Positions 44,638 through 51,957 of a stretch of DNA of 64,000 nucleotides are shown here, one piece after another (the first letter of the stretch is position 1; every line of letters begins with the position of its first letter). The notes beneath the pieces were generated by a model. The model ran no database searches, was not told where the DNA came from, and saw nothing but the letters and a program-made list of their open reading frames with translations. The DNA is taken from the NCBI GenBank assembly GCA_937859515.1, contig CALMAK010000021.1, positions 186,001 to 250,000 on the forward strand. The letters are read 5' to 3'. The position numbers were made by a program, and so were the translations under genes. The stretch comes from an uncultured Candidatus Saccharibacteria bacterium. GTDB taxonomy: Bacteria > Patescibacteriota > Saccharimonadia > Saccharimonadales > Saccharimonadaceae.

Positions 44638-46314
44638 TCATTTCATAGATTTTCCTGGTCGGAAAACCTTACGAGTGACTCGTCCAATCTCCTCGCGCCA
44701 CTCCCATCCCCCGTAGCCAACGGCAGCCAGTGCGACACCGCTCAACACCCACCAACCAATAAATACACTGGCACTGTCACGAATAGGCTCGACGGCAAAA
44801 CTTGCCGCAGGTGGTATCGATTGTTTGACGTTGCGACAACGATTCGTCAGTGGATTACGCTCACGACCCTCACCACAGTCCGCCAGAGCGATGTCATCGC
44901 TACTGGCAATTTTTTTGCATCTATTGGTATCAGGGTTACGGAACTGATCATCAGCACATGGCTTTAAGGCGTTTGCGGCTGTCGCAATCGAGCGACAACG
45001 GTTAGTTTCTTCGCTGCGGTATTGACCTTCGCGGCATGGTATCAACGTACGTGCGACAGCGATAGTACGACAACGGTTCGTCTCCTCGCTACGATACTGA
45101 TCGTCACGACATGGCACCAATTCACGCGGTGACGAACCGCTACCCTTACTGCCTGCCATCTCAGTAAAATCATTTGCCTCGTTTAGCGGTGAGGGTATCG
45201 CCCATCGCCATGTACCTGCCTCAAAGCTATAGGCCCATGATCGCCCTACTTGCACTGCCCTATCCGACCCAATATACGGCGGCACGCCAAGATCAAAAGA
45301 CACATACCCATATACGTCTTCAAGCCAAACCGTACCGTCATTGGCAGTAAACGACACACGCTTACCGTCTCTATCATGCGCAATAATCATCCACCCATTT
45401 TCCTCAATGACTCCAGACAAGTACGTCGTATTTGTTGCCGAACTGGACGCGTTGCTATAGCCTGACCGCAATCGATAGAGCGATAGATCTACTGGGGCTA
45501 CACCAGTGTTTTTAATCTTTATATAGTCATAACATTCTTCGGTCTCTTGCCCAATCACACAACTCTTTGGGTTTACCAATACCTCAAGGACAGAGATGTC
45601 AGGAGCATCAGGCAGAACATACAATCCACCGCTCAGCACTGTATCAGCACCGGCCGAGAACGTTGTATTCGTCGTGTAGTTACCCGCACTCGACTTAAAT
45701 CGATGCATCAAGCTGCCGTCATAATTAGCTGGAATAATTACCTTATTTGGCTTGATATCACTTCGCATTAAACTAATATCCTGCGCTGCAACCGCCTCAT
45801 CTCCAATAGGCAGTACGTACTCGCCATCTGCCATCACTGACTCATCTTGCCAAGCAAGCGCCATATAGCTTCGCGGCTTTATCCACCCTACGGGCAACAT
45901 TATCGGATATTCTTCATCACCTGCCACGAACAACAATTCATACCCATCCAATGGCTGCATGACAGACGAATTATTATATATTTGTACCGCGTGCAAATGC
46001 GCGCCAGTGGCCTTATAGGCGGTGATGATTAATGGTGAATCAGGTAACTCTGGTGGCAGAAGTTGAATAATGTCTGGCTGAGGCGGCGGTATGCTGTCTG
46101 CTCGCCCTGACTCATCGTGGATCGTCATTGGCTCAGTTGACACCCCTAACTGCTCCGTATCCTGAGTAGTGAGGTCCTCAATCTGCTCATCGCCACCCTC
46201 TTCGCTGATTACTACTGCTTTATCACCTTCTTCTGATGCAAAAACCGCCCCCGAAGGAGCGGCGCACGAAACAACTAAGACAAAAACCAATGATAGTAGT
46301 AAGAATCTCTTCAA
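44638..46314 (-). CDS. Surface protein with lamin-tail domains and Cys repeats
   Basis: 558 residues. Signal peptide at 1-27; a Cys at residue 17 could suggest a lipoprotein, but it is not a clear lipobox. Two lamin-tail-like beta domains (about 75-200 and 235-375). At about 400-510 there are four tandem repeats of the form P-C-x-(D/E)-x-Q-(Y/F)-R-x-x-(E/D)-T-N-R-C-(R/K), two Cys each. A helix lies at about 520-540, with a basic cytoplasmic tail. Start is TTG with GAGGG upstream. Likely anchored outside the membrane, with repeats as disulfide-bonded knobs near the wall. Function unknown. Confidence 0.75.
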   Translation of the reverse strand: MKRFLLLSLVFVLVVSCAAPSGAVFASEEGDKAVVISEEGGDEQIEDLTTQDTEQLGVSTEPMTIHDESGRADSIPPPQPDIIQLLPPELPDSPLIITAYKATGAHLHAVQIYNNSSVMQPLDGYELLFVAGDEEYPIMLPVGWIKPRSYMALAWQDESVMADGEYVLPIGDEAVAAQDISLMRSDIKPNKVIIPANYDGSLMHRFKSSAGNYTTNTTFSAGADTVLSGGLYVLPDAPDISVLEVLVNPKSCVIGQETEECYDYIKIKNTGVAPVDLSLYRLRSGYSNASSSATNTTYLSGVIEENGWMIIAHDRDGKRVSFTANDGTVWLEDVYGYVSFDLGVPPYIGSDRAVQVGRSWAYSFEAGTWRWAIPSPLNEANDFTEMAGSKGSGSSPRELVPCRDDQYRSEETNRCRTIAVARTLIPCREGQYRSEETNRCRSIATAANALKPCADDQFRNPDTNRCKKIASSDDIALADCGEGRERNPLTNRCRNVKQSIPPAASFAVEPIRDSASVFIGWWVLSGVALAAVGYGGWEWREEIGRVTRKVFRPGKSMK

Positions 46315-46375
46315 CGACCCACCCTCATTATACTGACACTTTAAATATATGGTCTTACGTAGTGTCTGTCAACAA

Positions 46376-47098
46376 CTATTCGATATCTGCCGTGATATCA
46401 GCATTCGTGTGTACGTTTACAACATCGTCCAATTCGTCAAGCGCATCAAGTACTTTCATCAACTTGGTCGCCGTCTCCTCATCAGACACTTCGATCAATG
46501 ATGTACCAATATATTGCAGTTCGGCATCCTTCACCTCAAGACCCGCCTCAATAAGCGCAGCACGCACTTTGGCAAGATCTTTTTGGTCAGTGTACACGGT
46601 AATTTCGCCGTCCTCGTCTACCGCATCTTCAGCACCGCAATCAAGTACTGTCAACAAGGCATCTTCGCCAGTTGCCGCAACCACCATGACACCTTTGCGC
46701 GTAAATTGAAACATCACACTGCCCGCATCAGCTACGCGGCCGCCATTTTTTGCCAAAGCATTGCGAACTTCCGGAAACGTGCGGTTGCGATTGTCCGTCG
46801 CGGTCTCGATGATAATACCAACGCCTCCTGGACCCATACCTTCGTAAGTGATTTCTTCCAGCTGGGCAGCATTCTTATCACTGACGCGATCAATCGCGCG
46901 CTGCACGTTGGCGTTTGGCATATTGGCTTGTTTTGCCTTTTCGATTGCCAATGCCAGTGCTGGGTTCATGGCCGGATCGACACCACTGCGTGCCGCAATG
47001 GCAATTTGGTTACCAATACGTGTAAAAATCGCACCACGCTTGGCGTCATTTGCACCCTTATCACGCTTAATCTTCGCCCATTTACTGTGTCCAGCCAT
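46376..47098 (-). CDS. YebC/PmpR family protein
   Basis: 240 residues. Starts MAGHSKWAKIKRDKGANDAKRG, the YebC family N-terminus, with YEGMGPGGVGIIIE in the middle. Family members act as transcription regulators or, as shown for YebC2-type proteins, relieve ribosome stalling on proline stretches. GGAG lies upstream. Confidence 0.93.
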   Translation of the reverse strand: MAGHSKWAKIKRDKGANDAKRGAIFTRIGNQIAIAARSGVDPAMNPALALAIEKAKQANMPNANVQRAIDRVSDKNAAQLEEITYEGMGPGGVGIIIETATDNRNRTFPEVRNALAKNGGRVADAGSVMFQFTRKGVMVVAATGEDALLTVLDCGAEDAVDEDGEITVYTDQKDLAKVRAALIEAGLEVKDAELQYIGTSLIEVSDEETATKLMKVLDALDELDDVVNVHTNADITADIE

Positions 47099-47167
47099 AT
47101 CAAACTCTCCGTTTCGTTACTAGTCGGTAGGTATTTATACCTATTGTAACAGATAGCAGAATACCTG

Positions 47168-48622
47168 TTAATCGACGATACTATGATCTTTTAGTGATAG
47201 TTGTGTCACGCGGTGCACGTACACGCAAGCACCGATAATCACTCCGTACAGCAACAACACCCACCCTCCCACATCAACGTCTGTCATCGCCCAGGGAAGA
47301 TTTGCGAGATAGGTCGCCGTACTCGTCATATACCCCAGTAACCATGTTGTTGGAACTGCAAGCGCTGCACCAAGAAACGGAATCGTCATTGCGCTCAACC
47401 CTGTTATAAATACAAGTAACATCGCAAGTGGTACAAGCGGTAGCACGAGGAGGTTAGCGATCAAGGCCACATTCGACATCTGTCCGAACACCATAATGAT
47501 AATCGGCAATGTCGCCAACTGTGCCGAAATTGTTTCGCCCATAATCTGGCGGATGGCCCCAGGTTTTTTATCACCAAAGAAATATGATTGCAATAACGGT
47601 GCTACAATCATCACCCCAGCAAAGGCCGCAAAGCTCAACTGCCACCCAACATCACCCCAGGCGTAGCTAGGATTAATAAGTACCGTCACGGCAGCCGCAA
47701 CTGGCAGCAACACAAGCGGGTGAAATTTGCGCCCATAATACCATGCCAATAGGCTAAGTCCTGTCACCAATCCCGCGCGCGACATACTCGGACTCATCCC
47801 CGTCACAGCAATAAAGCCCAGCACCAATCCGCTCGACATGATCAGTGCCATGTATCGTGATATTCTCATAAATATACGACGCGCAAAACGGACCAGAATT
47901 GTTAGATTATACCCACTTGCCACAATGATGTGCGTTAGTCCTGCAACGCGCAGTGCTTCACCCAACTCTTCAGGAAGCGCCCGTCGTTGCCCCAATAGAT
48001 ATCCGAGCCCAAGGCTCACCTGAGGCTCGGGTACCACTGATCGCACTGACTTGCCAAATGCATCACGCACACGAAGTGCAACATCACCAGGCTCAGGACG
48101 CTCAACGCGTACAATATCTGCGCGGTATATTGATGCAGGAAAATTACCAAACCCTTCAGATATCTTCCCTCGCACCGTCACAACATCACTACGCCTCACG
48201 TCATTATTCGTCGTGAATGTCACCCATACGACACCCGGAAGTGTCATTTCGCCATATACTATCGAAGATACCTTCATGACATACTGTCCATCTACGCGCT
48301 GATCAATATCCTCTCTGACAACGCCGCGGATTTCGACCATGTGCCCCAAAATCTGTTGATATGCCATCAGATCAACCCGGTCAATTCCACCACGCCACAG
48401 CCCAATAATCATCCCGCCCAAAAGACAAAGAACAATCATAGCAATATATCGAAAACAAAAGACAATCGCAAGCAGCGTCAGAGCGACCACCACCCATACG
48501 CAGTGCGAAAACCATCCAGCGGGTACATCAGCCGCCAGTGCAACGCCTACAACACAACCAGCAGCAATGGTTGCAATCAACCATGATACATGAATCCGTC
48601 GCTTTAGCGCCCACCAGTTCAT
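47168..48622 (-). CDS. comEC: ComEC/Rec2-family DNA-uptake channel
   Basis: 484 residues. Helices at the N-terminus, a DUF4131/OB-like region (about 85-185), and the competence core with HIIVASGYNLTILV, GMSPSMSRAG and SYAWGDVGWQLSFAAF. The C-terminal beta-lactamase-like domain of long ComEC proteins is absent, so this is the short form. Imports single-stranded DNA. Works with type IV pili in natural transformation. A TAGACT box ends 7 nt before the ATG. Confidence 0.92.
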   Translation of the reverse strand: MNWWALKRRIHVSWLIATIAAGCVVGVALAADVPAGWFSHCVWVVVALTLLAIVFCFRYIAMIVLCLLGGMIIGLWRGGIDRVDLMAYQQILGHMVEIRGVVREDIDQRVDGQYVMKVSSIVYGEMTLPGVVWVTFTTNNDVRRSDVVTVRGKISEGFGNFPASIYRADIVRVERPEPGDVALRVRDAFGKSVRSVVPEPQVSLGLGYLLGQRRALPEELGEALRVAGLTHIIVASGYNLTILVRFARRIFMRISRYMALIMSSGLVLGFIAVTGMSPSMSRAGLVTGLSLLAWYYGRKFHPLVLLPVAAAVTVLINPSYAWGDVGWQLSFAAFAGVMIVAPLLQSYFFGDKKPGAIRQIMGETISAQLATLPIIIMVFGQMSNVALIANLLVLPLVPLAMLLVFITGLSAMTIPFLGAALAVPTTWLLGYMTSTATYLANLPWAMTDVDVGGWVLLLYGVIIGACVYVHRVTQLSLKDHSIVD

Positions 48623-48680
48623 TACATTCAGTCTATCGCATTATGATACAATTATCATATACAACCATAAGGAGATTCTC

Positions 48681-48893
48681 ATGGCATCAGCACTGAATTT
48701 TATCAAAGTTACCACTCTCACTACTCTCGCACTGTATGTATTACTTGCAGGTCTTTTGGCGATTGCCGCTGTACTTTCATGGGTTAGCTGGGAATTTGTC
48801 GGTGAATGGCTTGGACGTATCGGGCTGGTTGCACTATTGATTGTTGCTCTCACAGGAGTAATTGCTGCTATTACCGGGTTGCTTCGAAAATAA
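48681..48893 (+). CDS. Small two-helix membrane protein
   Basis: 70 residues: hydrophobic segments at about 12-37 and 45-66. No family recognised. Has a leader with AAGGAG 6 nt before the ATG and an extended -10 TGA-TACAAT near 48647-48652. A strong terminator closes it, just before the left inverted repeat of the accessory island. Confidence 0.6.
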   Translation: MASALNFIKVTTLTTLALYVLLAGLLAIAAVLSWVSWEFVGEWLGRIGLVALLIVALTGVIAAITGLLRK

Positions 48894-48908
48894 TCAGCAT
48901 CCTCCAAG

Positions 48909-48938
48909 AAAAAACACTCACATTTGTGAGTGTTTTTT
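48909..48938 (+). terminator. Terminator after the 70-residue gene
   Basis: AAAAAACACTCAC and GTGAGTGTTTTTT form a 13-bp stem with a 4-nt loop. Confidence 0.9.
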
Positions 48939-48941
48939 CTA

Positions 48942-49117
48942 TGGAGCGATTTTTTGAATTCGCTAGAACCCATTTTAGCACAAAAAGCTAATTGAGCCGC
49001 GCCGCCTGTCCGCCGAAAGGCGGACGCGCCCCGACCAGAAAACCCTTTGCATATTTTTTGAAATTTCCCCCGCCGTGATTTTTTGGATTTGGTAAAGGGT
49101 GTTCTGGTCGGGTGCGC
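48942..49117 (-). repeat. Left copy of a 176-bp perfect inverted repeat (repeat Y)
   Basis: Base-for-base reverse complement of 51479-51654. It contains a GTCCGCC-TTTC-GGCGGAC hairpin, a TGC-TAAAAT promoter-like box and a terminal AGCGA/TCGCT hairpin, and ends with CTCCA at its outer edge (48946-48942). Confidence 0.95.
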
Positions 49118-49163
49118 TGTCGCTTTGGCGACATTGGCGGTGTTAGAGTATAATAGGACTACT

Positions 49164-51248
49164 ATGAATACTGAGATGTACTTGAGGCGACGTAGCAAGG
49201 TAATAGTTGCCAACCAGTCTGATCACGCTGAGCTTGATGACGCGTATCTTGTGAGTATGCAAAAGAATATCGAGAGTCTGGGCTATACTTTTTCTACTGA
49301 TGTCCTAAAGGCACTTAAGCAGACTAGCCAAACACAGGCAATCAGCTTTTATGAAGACGTAGTAGCCGCACTAAAGCAGTTAGTGGGCGCGAATGTAGTA
49401 TATAAGCCTATGTACCCCAACTTTCCTAAGCAGGTAGCAAACGCCGACGAAGTTGAGCTATATATCAATGCGCAGCTTCACTATTTTGGCAATTGGCTCG
49501 GGGTAAGAATACTGCCTGAATACGAAAAAGAAGCGAGAGGCGAACTGACTGATAATGTTTCCCTCAAGACTATCAATCTTGGTAGCGTCGATGATTTTAA
49601 CAGTATTTTCACACTTTTAGTCCAGTCAAAATCCTCTGTATCTGAATCTGACAAAAACGATATCAAGTGGTTTGCGCAGAACTACACTGATAACATTGTC
49701 GGATTGCTGCCAGACGAGATACCCAATAAGGAAAATCTCGCCACCGTAACATGCTATTTACTTGAATATACGCAGCACGGTGGTGAGCTGGCAAAGCAAT
49801 ACTTCAAGACTGCGACAGATGTCTTGCGGCTCATCGTTGCACTGTCGGGCGGTGATGTGAGCCTTGCTGAAAAATCTAAGATTAAAAGCTTTAAGCGTGC
49901 AGAGCGCCGCATGATTTTGGAGCTTCTCGAAAACTGCAAGTCAATTACCGAGGATATGCTGCGCTATAAAGAACAGTGGAAACGTGCTGGCGAGCGTCTG
50001 CATCCGTCTGAGTATAAGAGCCGCTTTCCGAAAACCGAGAAAGCCTTTGAGGTACTGCGTGATGACAAGCCATTTGAGACATTCAATAGCAAGCTTGAGC
50101 AACGTATCAAACAGCACGATACTACAGAATCTCTGGCATTGCTAAAAACTCGGCCAGGCGAGCTGGCTCGCAAGCTTGATTTATTGCTGCGAACAGCATC
50201 TAATCCTCAAGAGGTGTTAGATGCTTTTTCAGAGGTTGCGCCGTCGGTTTCATCAACCGTACTTTGGCAATTATGGGCACATCTCAAAGAGCGAAATCAT
50301 CAAAAACCTATTCGTGTTTTCTTCCCGAAAGGCAATGTCGGAAAAGCTCAAGCAATCGAGAACAATCTTCCTAAATTAAATGAGGAGACTCGGCAAAAAG
50401 CGATAGCAATCTGCAGAGACGCGCTCCTTGCAAAATACAAAACACTCCCGCCACTCGGTAAAGTATATATTGATCGAGAGCTAAAAGATTTTACAATACC
50501 ATTTGCGTTACGCTCGGCATCTAAGGCGCTGAGAACTGTCGGGAGAGGCAGCCGATTGGCGCTGCCAAGCGGCAATACCGTACGCTTCTTCATCTGGTGG
50601 AAAGACGGTATAGACCGAACTGACATAGATTTAAGTGCTCTGGCGCTAGACGAGCATAGTCAGTTTAAGATGCAAATTGCGTACTATAACCTAAAAGAAC
50701 TTGGCGGCTATCACAGTGGCGATATCACCTCAGCGCCCGACGGGGCTTCTGAGTTTATAGATTTGGAAATTGACAAAATGCTTGAGGCTGGCGTGCGATA
50801 TGTCATTATGTCGGTCAACTCGTACACTGAGCAGCCGTTCTACGACCTACCTGAGTGTTTTGCGGGCTTCATGATGCGCCAGCATCCACAGAGCGGCGAG
50901 ATATACGAGCCACGAACCGTTGGAAACAAAATTGACCTTACTGCCAATACAAGAGTTTGCCTGCCGTTCATTATCGACCTCAAAAAGCGAAGTGTTATCT
51001 GGACTGACTTGGCGGTAACACGCAACCCAAGCAGCCAAAACAATGTACTGGGTAACATGTCGACGCTCACGATCATGAATAAAGCAATGCTGTCGCTCGT
51101 GAAGCCAAGTTTACTTGATTTATTTACGTTCCACGCCGAAGCGCGGGGCGAACTAGTAAAAACGATAGATGATGCTGATATAGTGTTTAGCCTCAAGCAA
51201 GGGATTACTCCATTCGATACCGATACGATAGTTGGAGAATATCTGTAG
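49164..51248 (+). CDS. TerD-like domain stress protein inside the inverted repeats
   Basis: 694 residues. Residues about 1-460 are helical, including an RAGERLHPSEYKSRFP segment. Residues about 470-640 match the TerD pattern: DIDLSALALDEH, YYNLKELGGYHSGD, DGASEFIDLEIDKM and ECFAGFMMR. This resembles the long MXAN_6230/SCO0854-type proteins of Ter stress systems. TerD domains bind calcium; several DLDLS-type acids are present. Start: ATG with TATAAT (49149-49154) 9 nt upstream; an in-frame GTG/ATG further up lies in the repeat. No other ter genes are nearby, so it is an isolated cargo gene. Confidence 0.75.
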   Translation: MNTEMYLRRRSKVIVANQSDHAELDDAYLVSMQKNIESLGYTFSTDVLKALKQTSQTQAISFYEDVVAALKQLVGANVVYKPMYPNFPKQVANADEVELYINAQLHYFGNWLGVRILPEYEKEARGELTDNVSLKTINLGSVDDFNSIFTLLVQSKSSVSESDKNDIKWFAQNYTDNIVGLLPDEIPNKENLATVTCYLLEYTQHGGELAKQYFKTATDVLRLIVALSGGDVSLAEKSKIKSFKRAERRMILELLENCKSITEDMLRYKEQWKRAGERLHPSEYKSRFPKTEKAFEVLRDDKPFETFNSKLEQRIKQHDTTESLALLKTRPGELARKLDLLLRTASNPQEVLDAFSEVAPSVSSTVLWQLWAHLKERNHQKPIRVFFPKGNVGKAQAIENNLPKLNEETRQKAIAICRDALLAKYKTLPPLGKVYIDRELKDFTIPFALRSASKALRTVGRGSRLALPSGNTVRFFIWWKDGIDRTDIDLSALALDEHSQFKMQIAYYNLKELGGYHSGDITSAPDGASEFIDLEIDKMLEAGVRYVIMSVNSYTEQPFYDLPECFAGFMMRQHPQSGEIYEPRTVGNKIDLTANTRVCLPFIIDLKKRSVIWTDLAVTRNPSSQNNVLGNMSTLTIMNKAMLSLVKPSLLDLFTFHAEARGELVKTIDDADIVFSLKQGITPFDTDTIVGEYL

Positions 51249-51478
51249 GCATAGTAGAATAGGAATTGATAAGGCTATTTAGTCGCTTCCTTCTCATTTC
51301 TGACTCTAGCGATTAAGCTTCCCTTATCTCTAAAGAAATCAACACGCTAGCTGTGGCGTGTTTTTACTTTTGGTCATCCACCGACTCAGTGGTTAATAGC
51401 TAGACTCTCAGGATGAGGGCGCGTAGCGCGTCGGCTCTGCCGACTAAAGCCGCGCCACCTCTACTACTTTTGCAGTAG
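51249..51478. other. Non-coding stretch between the TerD-like gene and repeat Y
   Basis: About 230 bp without a gene. Holds the terminator at 51341-51365 and two hairpins near 51431-51478 (TCGGC/GCCGA and CTACT/AGTAG). Sequence from 51425 is rich in GC hairpins with a TAAAGC spacer, like the ones at 51755-51805. Confidence 0.5.
51341..51365 (+). terminator. Terminator of the TerD-like gene
   Basis: AACACGC and GCGTGTT stem followed by a T run. Confidence 0.75.
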
Positions 51479-51654
51479 GCGCACCCGACCAGAACACCCT
51501 TTACCAAATCCAAAAAATCACGGCGGGGGAAATTTCAAAAAATATGCAAAGGGTTTTCTGGTCGGGGCGCGTCCGCCTTTCGGCGGACAGGCGGCGCGGC
51601 TCAATTAGCTTTTTGTGCTAAAATGGGTTCTAGCGAATTCAAAAAATCGCTCCA
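51479..51654 (+). repeat. Right copy of the 176-bp perfect inverted repeat (repeat Y)
   Basis: Identical to the reverse complement of 48942-49117. It ends in CTCCA (51650-51654), which is also the first five bases of repeat X. Confidence 0.95.
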
Positions 51655-51749
51655 AATCGGACTTTTCGAGGAAAATATCGCCCGAATGGGCGGTTTTTTC
51701 TTTGGTTGCGCGGAGCGCAAACCACGGGTTTTTCAGGGGGGAGATTTGA
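51650..51749 (+). repeat. Copy of the tRNA-Lys 3' flank (repeat X), inverted relative to the original
   Basis: 100 bp, one mismatch (51725) to the reverse complement of 53391-53490. It starts with CTCCA, the same bases as the tRNA-Lys 3' end, and carries the tRNA terminator hairpin (CGCCC-GAAT-GGGCG plus T run). Confidence 0.95.
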
Positions 51750-51754
51750 AATTG

Positions 51755-51781
51755 CCATGTGCTAAAGCACATGGATTTTTG
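51755..51781 (+). terminator. Palindromic terminator upstream of the recombinase promoter
   Basis: CCATGTGCT-AA-AGCACATGG followed by ATTTTTG; a second perfect hairpin AGCGGCT-AA-AGCCGCT follows at about 51791-51806. Confidence 0.7.
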
Positions 51782-51826
51782 CTTGTTAGAGCGGCTAAAG
51801 CCGCTACGCCTTGCGTGGCTCATCGT

Positions 51827-51840
51827 GATATAATAAGGGT
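51827..51840 (+). promoter_or_regulatory. Extended -10 promoter of the recombinase leader
   Basis: TGA-TATAAT (TATAAT at 51829-51834). The +1 is expected near 51841, exactly where the structured leader begins. Confidence 0.65.
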
Positions 51841-51957
51841 GGACACAAATCATTAGACAAGGCTATTTTTTGGCTCAAATAGCCACTTCGTACAAGTTAG
51901 ACTTGTCTGATTTGTGTCCAGCGAAGTGGCTTTTTGAGTATCAAAAGGAGGGGCGAA
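51841..51957 (+). ncRNA. Structured leader RNA with pseudoknot/terminator potential
   Basis: An outer stem pairs 51841-51861 with 51902-51919 (18 bp, 3-nt bulge). Inside are GGCTATTT/AAATAGCC (51861-51884) and ACAAGT/ACTTGT (51892-51906). AGCCACTTCG (51881-51890), inside the outer loop, pairs with CGAAGTGGCT (51922-51931) outside it, followed by five T: an H-type pseudoknot or a terminator. A second CGAAGTG lies on the recombinase start codon (51954-51960), so the same loop could mask translation. Probable cis regulator of the recombinase; no known class recognised. Confidence 0.6.

Noticed and set aside
48641-49213. Minus-strand frame of 190 codons across the left repeat
   Set aside because: It is antisense to the 70-residue gene, crosses its terminator and then runs through the non-coding repeat.
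51605-51853. Minus-strand frame across the X repeat
   Set aside because: It shares residues with the tail of the recombinase frame only because the DNA is an inverted repeat; no start signals.
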